Origin: Lachnoclostridium sp. UBA903
GTDB taxonomy: Bacteria > Bacillota > Clostridia > Lachnospirales > Lachnospiraceae
Assembly (NCBI GenBank): GCA_002294045.1
Contig: DBEP01000122.1
Location: 1-35,679 of the forward strand
DNA: 35,679 nt
Direction of reading: 5' to 3'
The position numbers and the translations under genes are program-made. The notes under the pieces were generated by a model. The model was not told where the DNA came from. It was given only the letters and a program-made list of their open reading frames with translations, and made no database searches. This document shows positions 15,422 to 22,620 of this stretch, piece after piece; position 1 is the stretch's first letter; each line of letters starts with the position of its first letter.

Positions 15422-16633
15422 ATGAGTTTAAAAAGCAAATTATATGAAGAAGTGCGTCTGAAAAATGAAGTGAATGTGGAAGGCATCCGGATTACGAAAG
15501 AAGTCAACGACCTGTTAAAATCCGCCGGTCTTGGAGGAAAGTACCAGGAAGAAGTCCACGGTATGTTCGAATATGATAAGGAGCCTCATGCGGGAATTGC
15601 CCATCCTGCCGGGTTCCGTTCCCCCAACGGTTTTTTATTTCCGTTTAATACTTACCGGAAATCAAGATTTTCCATCGGGTATGAGAAAGGCTCCTATATC
15701 CTGACGGAAAATGACAATAAGGTATTTGATATTGAATTTCTGGAAAGACCGGAATACTACCGGCATACCACCAGTGACGGGGTACAGATGAAGAATATAG
15801 CGGTATATAATCAGGAAGGCGTGGTATTTGTTACTTACAGCAACGAATGCCATCTAAAGGAAAAAGGGCTGGACTGTTTATACTGCAATATCAATGCCAC
15901 CAAAGATACTTACGCCCAGGTAGAAGGAATTACCTGGAAATATCCCAAGCAGATTGCGGAAACCGTAAAACTTGCCTACAGTGAACCTGGTAATCACCAT
16001 GTAACCTTAACCGGAGGCTTTATACCGGAACACCGTGAAATGGATTACTATTTTGACGTAGCGGAGGCAATCCAGAAGGAAACCGGTCTGTATGACTTTA
16101 ACGGAACGGCGGTAATCGGGGCGCCGGAGGACCATTTTGTTATAGACCGGTATAAAGAAGCCGGTTACCGTACCCTGGCAATCAATATTGAATTCTGGGA
16201 TAAGAACATATTTAAAAGTATCTGTCCGGGAAAGGAGCAGTTAAGCGGAGGCTGGGACAACTGGAGAGAATCTCTGGAGCATGCGGCAGAGGTATTCGGG
16301 CATGGCAGGGTGCGTTCCAATATTGTTGCAGGCATAGAACCGAAACGCGCTACCCTGGAAGGAGTGGAATATTTAGCATCCAGGGGTATTGTCTGCTTTG
16401 CGGGTGCATGGTGCCCGAATCCCGGTTCGGAACTGGAAAACCATAGAAGTCCGGAACCGGAATGGCATTGGGACCTGACATTAAAAATAGCGGACATATT
16501 CCGCAAAAACGGTTTTACCTTTGAGCATCTGTATGACTGCAGTGCATCCGCCAATACCTGTGTTCATGATATTTACCGGATTGAATACGGTTTATTGCCG
16601 GTCCTTAAAGAAGACGAATTAAAAGTTGTATAA
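15422..16633 (+). CDS. radical SAM protein with CX8CX2C cluster motif (paralogue 3)
   Basis: 403 residues, the most divergent of the three. Ligand cysteines Cys143, Cys152 and Cys155 lie in YSNECHLKEKGLDCLYCN, with the spacing kept exactly. LTGGFIPEHREMDYYFDVAE, NIEFWDKN, ICPGKEQLSGGW and GIEPKRATLEGVEYLASRGI are conserved with the paralogues, but the second Cys of the ICPGKE-x-ECGG segment is replaced (EQLSGG). The N-terminal region lacks the FPC-x-FTSPNG cysteine (HPAGFRSPNG instead). The start at 15422 follows TGGAGGTAAAT; an in-frame ATG at 15392 is rejected. It closes the operon of importer 2, so two of the three paralogues directly accompany importer genes. Function unknown. Confidence 0.82.
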   Translation: MSLKSKLYEEVRLKNEVNVEGIRITKEVNDLLKSAGLGGKYQEEVHGMFEYDKEPHAGIAHPAGFRSPNGFLFPFNTYRKSRFSIGYEKGSYILTENDNKVFDIEFLERPEYYRHTTSDGVQMKNIAVYNQEGVVFVTYSNECHLKEKGLDCLYCNINATKDTYAQVEGITWKYPKQIAETVKLAYSEPGNHHVTLTGGFIPEHREMDYYFDVAEAIQKETGLYDFNGTAVIGAPEDHFVIDRYKEAGYRTLAINIEFWDKNIFKSICPGKEQLSGGWDNWRESLEHAAEVFGHGRVRSNIVAGIEPKRATLEGVEYLASRGIVCFAGAWCPNPGSELENHRSPEPEWHWDLTLKIADIFRKNGFTFEHLYDCSASANTCVHDIYRIEYGLLPVLKEDELKVV

Positions 16634-16661
16634 GAACAGGCACAAGGCTTATGTTTTGCAG

Positions 16662-16679
16662 CTATTTTGCAACAGTCCC
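16662..16679. repeat. short repeat shared with 33004-33020
   Basis: CTATTTTGCAACAGTCCC here resembles CTATTTTGCAGCAGCCC at 33004-33020, differing at two positions. Both sit between genes, at a convergent junction. Confidence 0.5.
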
Positions 16680-16694
16680 AAAAAGGTTCTTATT

Positions 16695-16738
16695 CTAGAG
16701 TGTGTTTGAAAAATGCTTGTGCCGGGCCCGATGCTCTA
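16695..16738. repeat. partial copy of repeat family A (right end, inverted)
   Basis: CTAGAGTGTGTTTGAAAAAT followed by GCTTGTGCCGGGC matches the reverse complement of the right end of the element at 1254-1416 almost base for base. The rest of the element is missing; the sequence passes into the unrelated inverted repeat starting at 16752. Confidence 0.75.
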
Positions 16739-16751
16739 AACACGCACTTGA

Positions 16752-16906
16752 GTACCGACAAGTTGAAGTCTATATCAATTGCGCAGAATGAATTTTTAGG
16801 CTGCAAAGCGGAGGAAGGAGACATAGCGGTGGCTACGTTGACTGACGACAACGCAGCAGATGGAAATTCAGGCAAGCAATTGATATAGACTTCAACTTGT
16901 CGGTAC
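16752..16906. repeat. 155-base element with 31-bp perfect inverted repeats (family B)
   Basis: The left arm at 16752-16782 begins GTACCGACAAGTTGAAGTC and its perfect 31-base complement lies at 16876-16906. The internal 93 bases have no credible gene. It lies between the convergent radical SAM (plus) and GNAT (minus) genes. Perfect arms of this length suggest a recent non-autonomous mobile element or a large hairpin; no transposase is nearby. Confidence 0.85.
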
Positions 16907-16944
16907 ACTATTACCGGTAAATACATGGGAGATATGGGCGCCTT

Positions 16945-17844
16945 CTATATTACATATTCATAATAGTTCATCACCGATATTTCTTCAAATCCGAAGGCTT
17001 TATATAAATTCAGAGCACTTCGGTTTTTGCTTTCTACATCCAGTTGGATGTCCTTTATTTCTTTGTTCCCAATCATCTCCAACAGGGTATATAAAGCAGC
17101 TTTCCCATAGCCCAGCCCCCTGTATTCAGGCAATATTCCAAAGCCGGAAATAAAAGCGGAATTATCTTCGTATTGGACCTCAATTTTGCCTATGGTTTCT
17201 TCCTTCCGCTTTATCATAAACATGCCTTCATGGGGCATCTCCTTGTCAGGAACGGAGGTTTCGCTTTCTTCTGCCGTATTGAAATAGATTGCGTTCTGTC
17301 TGGCTATTTCCTTAAGCTCCGTTTTATCTGCCGCTTTTAAGATAATGTCTGCATTATGGAAAGCAGCGGCAGCGGTATCCGGCCTTAAAATTTGTTTCAT
17401 GCGGTATTCCGAAAATTTATATCGACCGCCGGCCTGTTCGATGAACTGCCTACCGGAACCGGATTTTTCATCGGTTAATAACAGGAGATTTATCCTGCCA
17501 TGACTTAGGGATTCCTGCAAGGCAAGAGTAAAAAGCTTTTGGAACAGGCCCTTCCTCCTGAAATCCGGGTGTGTCATGCCGTTTAGTTCGTATACCTTGC
17601 CGCCGAAACAGGAAATGCCCAGGTAGGAAACTAGTCCCTCGTCTGTATAATATAAAAATTCATTGATGTTTTTTATACCGGTATCCGAATGTTTTGTTAC
17701 CGTAAGTTTATAATCCAGCTCCGGTTTCAGGTTAGTATGGTCATGGAGATAGCATATTTCCGTAAGGCTTTTTATTTCTTCGTAATCCTTCCCGGTCAGG
17801 TATTCTTTCAGAATCAGGTATGAATCGGAAAATGTATGGGACAT
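16945..17844 (-). CDS. GNAT-family acetyltransferase with two GNAT-like halves
   Basis: 299 residues, about twice a single GNAT domain. The N-terminal half carries YELNGMTHPDFRRKGLFQKLF (about 86-106), a degenerate acetyl-CoA loop. The C-terminal half has GILPEYRGLGYGKAAL (about 236-251), a full R/Q-x-x-G-x-G/A motif, followed by IQLDVESKNRSALNLYKAFGFE, the classic motif B. The start at 17844 is preceded by AGGAG at 6 bases and a consensus promoter at 17892-17920. It probably acetylates a small-molecule amine or a protein N-terminus; the substrate is unknown. It appears unrelated to the neighbouring operon, from which it is separated by repeats. Confidence 0.88.
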   Translation of the reverse strand: MSHTFSDSYLILKEYLTGKDYEEIKSLTEICYLHDHTNLKPELDYKLTVTKHSDTGIKNINEFLYYTDEGLVSYLGISCFGGKVYELNGMTHPDFRRKGLFQKLFTLALQESLSHGRINLLLLTDEKSGSGRQFIEQAGGRYKFSEYRMKQILRPDTAAAAFHNADIILKAADKTELKEIARQNAIYFNTAEESETSVPDKEMPHEGMFMIKRKEETIGKIEVQYEDNSAFISGFGILPEYRGLGYGKAALYTLLEMIGNKEIKDIQLDVESKNRSALNLYKAFGFEEISVMNYYEYVI

Positions 17845-17891
17845 GTCTGCTCCTAAATAGTGTATTTCTATTTACTAAAATTTACCTTTTA

Positions 17892-17920
17892 ATTATAAAG
17901 GAAGAATACATACCTGTCAA
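17892..17920 (-). promoter_or_regulatory. sigma-A promoter of the GNAT gene
   Basis: On the minus strand, TTGACA (17920-17915) and TATAAT (17897-17892) with a 17-base spacer, both perfect. Transcription should begin near 17885, about 40 bases before the ATG at 17844. Confidence 0.88.
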
Positions 17921-17967
17921 TTTATTCGTGCATTTATGGCAGGAACAACGCTGTTCATAGGTAATAC

Positions 17968-17996
17968 TTGATTTTACGGAATCTGGATGATATGAT
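17968..17996 (+). promoter_or_regulatory. sigma-A promoter of tex
   Basis: TTGATT at 17968-17973 and TATGAT at 17991-17996 with a 17-base spacer. It lies about 55 bases before the tex start and diverges from the GNAT promoter. Confidence 0.75.
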
Positions 17997-18049
17997 GTTA
18001 AAGATAGTTTCAAAGGAAAGAAATTGAAATGTAGCCAAAGGAGTACAAA

Positions 18050-20194
18050 ATGGATATTATTAAACAATTAGGGGACGAACTTGGAATTAAATCGAATCAG
18101 GTAGAAGCGGCCGTAAAATTAATCGATGAGGGTAACACCATACCGTTTATCGCCAGATACCGCAAGGAAGCTACGGGCTCCTTAAACGATGAGGTTTTGA
18201 GAAATCTGTACGAAAGACTTTTATATCTTCGGAACCTGGAAGAGAAAAAGGCCAGTGTTTTATCCAGTATAGAGGAACAGGGCAAATTAACAGAAGAGTT
18301 AAAGAAACAGATTTTAGCCGCAACTACCCTGGTGGTGGTGGAAGACCTTTACCGTCCGTACCGTCCGAAGAGAAGGACCAGGGCAACTATCGCAAAGGAA
18401 AAAGGACTTGAACCTTTAGCCAATATAATATTACTACAGATGACAAATCGGCCGGTTGAGACAGAGGCGGAAAGCTTTCTGGATGCCGAAAAGGAAGTCA
18501 ATACTGTGGAAGACGCCATTGCAGGTGCAATGGATATCCTTGCTGAGAATATCTCCGATGAAGCGGATTACCGTATCCATATCCGTAAAATAACCTTCGA
18601 GGAAGGAGTTGTTGCAAGTTCGGCAAAGGATGAAAATCTTGAAAGTGTTTATGAGATGTATTATAACTTTGAAGAGAAGCTTACCAAGCTGGCAGGACAC
18701 CGGGTTCTGGCCCTTAACCGCGGGGAAAATGAAAAATTCCTTACCGTAAAGATTAAGGCTCCGGAAGAAAGAATCCTGCTCTACCTTAAGAAGAAAATCA
18801 TCCTCAGGGAGAACCCATATACTTCGGAAATTTTAAATAATGCAATAGAGGACAGCTATAAACGTCTTATTGCCCCTGCCATAGAACGGGAGATAAGAAA
18901 TGAACTTACGGAAAAGGCGGAGGACGGCGCCATAAAGGTATTCGGCAAGAATTTGGAACAGCTTCTTATGCAGCCTCCCATTGTGGGACAAGTAGTTTTG
19001 GGGTGGGACCCGGCCTTTCGTACCGGCTGTAAACTGGCAGTAGTTGACGGAACCGGCAAAGTTCTGGATACGGTGGTTATTTACCCTACGGCTCCTCAGA
19101 ATAAAGTAGAAGAAGCTAAAAAAATAGTTAAAGCTTTCATTAAAAAATATGGGATCACTTTAATATCCGTTGGTAACGGGACGGCTTCCAGAGAATCGGA
19201 AATGATTATCGTGGATATGTTAAAGGAAATAAACAGTAACGTTAAGTATATCATTGTAAATGAGGCCGGAGCTTCCGTATATTCCGCAAGCAAACTGGCT
19301 ACGGAAGAGTTCCCGAACTTTGACGTAGGGCAGCGGAGTGCCGTATCCATCGCCAGAAGGCTGCAGGACCCTTTGGCGGAGCTGGTTAAGATTGACCCGA
19401 AATCCATTGGAGTGGGGCAGTATCAGCATGATATGAACCAGAAGAAATTGTCCGAGGCTTTAACCGGTATAGTGGAAGACTGTGTGAACAAAGTCGGGGT
19501 AGATTTAAATACGGCATCCGCATCCCTGCTTGAGTATATTTCAGGCATCACAAAAACCATAGCGAAGAATATCGTTGCCTACCGGGAAGATAACGGCAGA
19601 TTTACCAGCCGCGCCCAGCTCCGTCAGGTAGCCAAGTTAGGACCCAAAGCATTTGAACAATGTGCAGGTTTTATGAGAATTCAGGATGGTGAGAATCCGT
19701 TGGATGCAACCAGCGTCCATCCGGAATCCTATAAAGCCGCAGAGAGACTTCTTAAGAAGCTTTCGTATAATACGGAGGATATTAAGGCCGGAAAGCTCTC
19801 CGGCTTAGGAAAGCAGATTAAGGATAAGCAGGCTTTGGCCAATGAATTAGGAATCGGTGAAATTACGCTGGCGGATATCATTAAGGAATTGGAGAAACCG
19901 GGCAGGGATCCCCGTGATGAAATGCCAAAACCGATTCTGCGTACCGATGTTCTGGAAATGAAAGACCTGAAAGAAGGCATGCTATTAAAGGGAACCGTCC
20001 GGAATGTAATTGATTTTGGCGCCTTTGTGGATATCGGGGTTCATCAGGACGGGCTGGTTCATATATCCCAGCTGACCAATAAAAAATTCGTAAAGCATCC
20101 TCTGGAGGTAGTCAGTGTCGGAGATGTTGTGGAGGTTAAGGTTATGAGTGTGGATGCGGCAAAGAAACGGATACAGCTGACGATGATTATTTAA
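18050..20194 (+). CDS. tex: Tex-family RNA-binding transcription accessory protein
   Basis: 714 residues, the normal length for Tex. Domains in order: N-terminal helical Tex domain (IPFIARYRKEATGSLNDEVLRNL at about 32-54), YqgF/RNase H-like domain beginning near VVLGWDPAFRTGCKLAVVDG (about 315-335), helix-hairpin-helix region (VNKVGVDLNTASASLLEYISGI, and GPKAFEQCAGFMRI), and a C-terminal S1 domain (GMLLKGTVRNVIDFGAFVDIGVHQDGLVHISQL, about 643-675). The start follows AAAGGAG. Tex binds nucleic acid and RNA polymerase and influences transcription and stress tolerance. It has its own promoter and an intrinsic terminator at 20237-20284, so it is monocistronic. Confidence 0.96.
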   Translation: MDIIKQLGDELGIKSNQVEAAVKLIDEGNTIPFIARYRKEATGSLNDEVLRNLYERLLYLRNLEEKKASVLSSIEEQGKLTEELKKQILAATTLVVVEDLYRPYRPKRRTRATIAKEKGLEPLANIILLQMTNRPVETEAESFLDAEKEVNTVEDAIAGAMDILAENISDEADYRIHIRKITFEEGVVASSAKDENLESVYEMYYNFEEKLTKLAGHRVLALNRGENEKFLTVKIKAPEERILLYLKKKIILRENPYTSEILNNAIEDSYKRLIAPAIEREIRNELTEKAEDGAIKVFGKNLEQLLMQPPIVGQVVLGWDPAFRTGCKLAVVDGTGKVLDTVVIYPTAPQNKVEEAKKIVKAFIKKYGITLISVGNGTASRESEMIIVDMLKEINSNVKYIIVNEAGASVYSASKLATEEFPNFDVGQRSAVSIARRLQDPLAELVKIDPKSIGVGQYQHDMNQKKLSEALTGIVEDCVNKVGVDLNTASASLLEYISGITKTIAKNIVAYREDNGRFTSRAQLRQVAKLGPKAFEQCAGFMRIQDGENPLDATSVHPESYKAAERLLKKLSYNTEDIKAGKLSGLGKQIKDKQALANELGIGEITLADIIKELEKPGRDPRDEMPKPILRTDVLEMKDLKEGMLLKGTVRNVIDFGAFVDIGVHQDGLVHISQLTNKKFVKHPLEVVSVGDVVEVKVMSVDAAKKRIQLTMII

Positions 20195-20236
20195 AAAGAT
20201 TAAAGACCTCTGATAAGCAATTATAATCTAAATAAA

Positions 20237-20284
20237 AGTAATCCATGTATTTTAAGACCGGGGCGAAAACATGGATTACTTTTT
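20237..20284 (+). terminator. intrinsic terminator after tex
   Basis: The arms AGTAATCCATGT (20237-20248) and ACATGGATTACT (20269-20280) are perfect complements around a 20-base loop and are followed by TTTT. Confidence 0.82.
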
Positions 20285-20410
20285 GTCATTTTATTAATTA
20301 TAGACTGTAATATACCATAAAAAATAACAAAACCGGATATTTATACGTTATTCTGTGCAAATCTGTAAAATAATGCGACCGAAATATACAGTTAAATGTA
20401 TAGATATTAC

Positions 20411-20439
20411 TTGTTAAATATTGTAAGGTGATTTATAAT
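20411..20439 (+). promoter_or_regulatory. sigma-A promoter of the PHP phosphatase gene
   Basis: TTGTTA at 20411-20416 and TATAAT at 20434-20439, 17-base spacer. It gives a leader of about 80 bases before the TTG start at 20527. The rest of the gap from 20291 to 20410 is AT-rich and shows nothing else. Confidence 0.75.
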
Positions 20440-20526
20440 CAAAAAGACCTGGCGAATATGAGTTTGGCAGGTAAACTTTAATTTCGGAAGTAGAGTAAAT
20501 CATGAAACCGCTAAGGGGAGAGGAAA

Positions 20527-21243
20527 TTGACAGATATACACAGCCACATATTACCGGCAGTGGATGATGGTTCGGTTAATATGGTACAGACCAGAAATAT
20601 GCTTGAAATAGCGTATAAGGAAGGGATAAAGCATATCATTGCAACTCCTCATTACGGAGTAGGGTGCAGGAATCCGGATAAAGAAGAATTACATAAAAAA
20701 TTGGAACAGGTCAGAACGGAAGCTAAAAAAATAAGCGAAAGCTTTCAGATTGATTTGGGTAATGAGCTGTTTTTCAGTGATGATATATTGGAGGAGCTGA
20801 GAAAAAAAAGAGCCTTAACTTTAGCAGGAACCAGATATGTTCTTGTGGAGTTTGCGGTCAGCGACGAATATCCGTATATAAAAACCGGAATACATCGCTT
20901 ATTGATTCACGGCTACCTTCCCGTACTTGCACATGTAGAGAGATACGAATGCCTGTATCTGAATTATGCCGGTATTAACCGGTTAATCGAATTAGGTGCA
21001 TATATGCAGATGAATATATCCGGTATTTCGGGAAAAATAACGGACCGAAAAACCGGGTTTTGTAAGAAGCTGCTGGAATATGGCTTAATCCATTTTATTG
21101 CTACGGACTCCCACTCAGACAATATGAGAGCACCCCAAATGAGGGAAGGCTTGAACTACATCAAAAAGAAATACGGAGATGATGTAGTGAACCAACTACT
21201 GATTGAGAATCCGTCTAAGCTTTTGAAGAACAAATACATATAG
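20527..21243 (+). CDS. CpsB/YwqE-type PHP-domain tyrosine phosphatase, TTG start
   Basis: 238 residues. Metal-binding PHP motifs are intact: TDIHSHILPAVDDGS at the N-terminus (His5, His7), IATPHYG (about 39-45), VLAHVERYE (about 137-145) and ATDSHSDNMRAP (about 195-206). This pattern marks the manganese-dependent protein-tyrosine phosphatases of the CpsB/CapC/YwqE group, which dephosphorylate BY-kinases controlling capsule or exopolysaccharide synthesis. The start is TTG at 20527, preceded by GGGGAGAGG; the family begins right before D-I-H-S-H and the nearby ATG at 20502 is out of frame. No BY-kinase or capsule gene is adjacent, so its partner must be elsewhere. Confidence 0.92.
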   Translation: MTDIHSHILPAVDDGSVNMVQTRNMLEIAYKEGIKHIIATPHYGVGCRNPDKEELHKKLEQVRTEAKKISESFQIDLGNELFFSDDILEELRKKRALTLAGTRYVLVEFAVSDEYPYIKTGIHRLLIHGYLPVLAHVERYECLYLNYAGINRLIELGAYMQMNISGISGKITDRKTGFCKKLLEYGLIHFIATDSHSDNMRAPQMREGLNYIKKKYGDDVVNQLLIENPSKLLKNKYI

Positions 21244-21254
21244 AGAAGGAACCG

Positions 21255-21276
21255 AAAACACACTCTAAGGTGTTTT
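21255..21276. terminator. hairpin between convergent genes, with a family A end remnant
   Basis: AAAACAC (21255-21261) and GTGTTTT (21270-21276) form a small stem suited to ending transcription from both sides. The stretch AAAACACACTCTA at 21255-21267 also matches the terminal bases of the family A repeat, so it may be a remnant of that element. Confidence 0.45.
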
Positions 21277-21297
21277 ACGCGACAGTCTGCGGGTTAA

Positions 21298-22323
21298 TTA
21301 TTCGATATTCAGCACGGCAGTCAGGAATGCCAGGGCAAGCCCCTGACCCCAGCCCTGAATCCAGGTCTTGGATATGTTAAGGTAACCTTCCCTGTCATTC
21401 ATTACGGCAGTACCGCCGGATACGTTAAGCACCCTGCCGTCCTTGGAAATATTGGAAAGAATTCCTTCCAGTGCTTTCTGGACATATTTTGAATGGAGAG
21501 GATTGCCGTTCACCACCATGGCTGCGGCTATTCCGCAGGAAGCGGATATCTCTTCATAGGACTGGGTATCATGGATTAAAGTTCTCCATAATCCGTTCTC
21601 CGTCTGGAAAGTTTTTAATGCGGACAGCTGGTCTCTAAGTGCACAGTCAATATCCATGAATTTAGGATACAAATAGCATTTCGGCAGCCTTTTTTTGACC
21701 TGGGACATGGTATAGGCAGCCCAGGAATTTGCTCTTCCCCAATAAAAGCCTGACATATGGTCTTTATTTATATTGTTATATCCATGGTACCAAAGATTTG
21801 TCACCGGGTCCTGAAGATAATTGATATGCCAGTAATATTGATTTAAGGCATCCTCAATGATATCCTTGTCATCCAGTTTGGCTCCTACCCGAAGTAAGAA
21901 AAAGGCAGCCATAAATAAAGTATCTGCCCAGGCCTGTTCGGGAAAATCATTATTAACCGATACGGTATGCTGCAATATATGATTGCCGAAACGCAGGGCA
22001 TGGTTACGGAGATAATCGACTTTACTCATAACCACGTTCCAGTATTTTTCATCTCCGGTGGCTTCATAAAGGGTTATCATGGTATGTCCCATGGCACAGG
22101 TATTTACGGTCCAGTCCGGCAGTCCCATTTCTATGTATTCATCGGTCCATTTTATTAACGAATCTAAGTATTTCTCTGTTTTTGTTGCTTTATAAGCTTC
22201 ACAGACTCCATAATAAGCAACACCGCAGGGCCAATCCCATAATAAATCCATAGTCAGTGTCTTATCCGCAATCCTGTCAATTATATTAATAATATTTTCT
22301 TTATCATAATTTATTTTAAGCAT
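21298..22323 (-). CDS. GH105-type unsaturated rhamnogalacturonyl/glucuronyl hydrolase
   Basis: 341 residues, typical of the YteR/YesR family. These cytoplasmic alpha6/alpha6-barrel enzymes remove unsaturated uronic acid residues that polysaccharide lyases leave at oligosaccharide ends. Visible motifs: QAWADTLFMAAFFLLR with the presumed catalytic Asp134, SGFYWGRANSWAAYTM (191-206), ENGLWRTLIHD...SYEEISASCGIAAAM and the C-terminal WIQGWGQGLALAFL. No signal peptide. The start at 22323 is chosen because the upstream in-frame ATG at 22335 overlaps the GGAGGG ribosome site. It is downstream of the importer genes on the same strand but separated by repeats, and it complements the secreted beta-helix protein of the locus. 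Confidence 0.93.
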   Translation of the reverse strand: MLKINYDKENIINIIDRIADKTLTMDLLWDWPCGVAYYGVCEAYKATKTEKYLDSLIKWTDEYIEMGLPDWTVNTCAMGHTMITLYEATGDEKYWNVVMSKVDYLRNHALRFGNHILQHTVSVNNDFPEQAWADTLFMAAFFLLRVGAKLDDKDIIEDALNQYYWHINYLQDPVTNLWYHGYNNINKDHMSGFYWGRANSWAAYTMSQVKKRLPKCYLYPKFMDIDCALRDQLSALKTFQTENGLWRTLIHDTQSYEEISASCGIAAAMVVNGNPLHSKYVQKALEGILSNISKDGRVLNVSGGTAVMNDREGYLNISKTWIQGWGQGLALAFLTAVLNIE

Positions 22324-22386
22324 GGCTCCCTCCATATCTTTATTTTGCCGGGCAAGTCTCTGCGCACTGACCGCCCGACATCTTGA

Positions 22387-22513
22387 CTAATTCTCTCAGC
22401 TGCTTTGCACTATTGTTGCGTTAAAATCCCTAGACAATGCCACCGTATTACCGTTGGGATTTTGCCCAAGAATTTTAGTTCTTTGCACTGGTACAAATCA
22501 TCTGGAGAATTAG
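22387..22513. repeat. nested inverted-repeat element (family C)
   Basis: Outer arms CTAATTCTCTCAG (22387-22399) and TCTGGAGAATTAG (22501-22513) are near-perfect complements, and an inner pair AAAATCCC (22423-22430) / GGGATTTT (22456-22463) forms a central hairpin. There is no gene inside. It fills most of the 297-base gap between the binding-protein and GH105 genes. Confidence 0.65.
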
Positions 22514-22537
22514 CCTAAGTGCCAAGCGGTTAGCACA

Positions 22538-22562
22538 CTAGAGTGTGTTTAAAAACACTCTA
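22538..22562. repeat. joined ends of repeat family A
   Basis: CTAGAGTGTGTTT is followed directly by AAAAACACTCTA, giving an 8-bp stem TAGAGTGT/ACACTCTA. It looks like the two termini of the family A element with its interior deleted or never present. Confidence 0.6.
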
Positions 22563-22620
22563 AATTTTTCCGATATAAAAATTATACAGCAGTTCCTACA
22601 ATTTAACTATATCTAACGGT

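Noticed and set aside
16667..16888. 73-residue open frame
   Set aside because: It spans two non-coding repeat elements and shares no features with a protein family.
20446..20526. Riboswitch in the leader of the PHP phosphatase gene
   Set aside because: The 80-base leader has no clear terminator or sequestered ribosome site and no motif of a known class.
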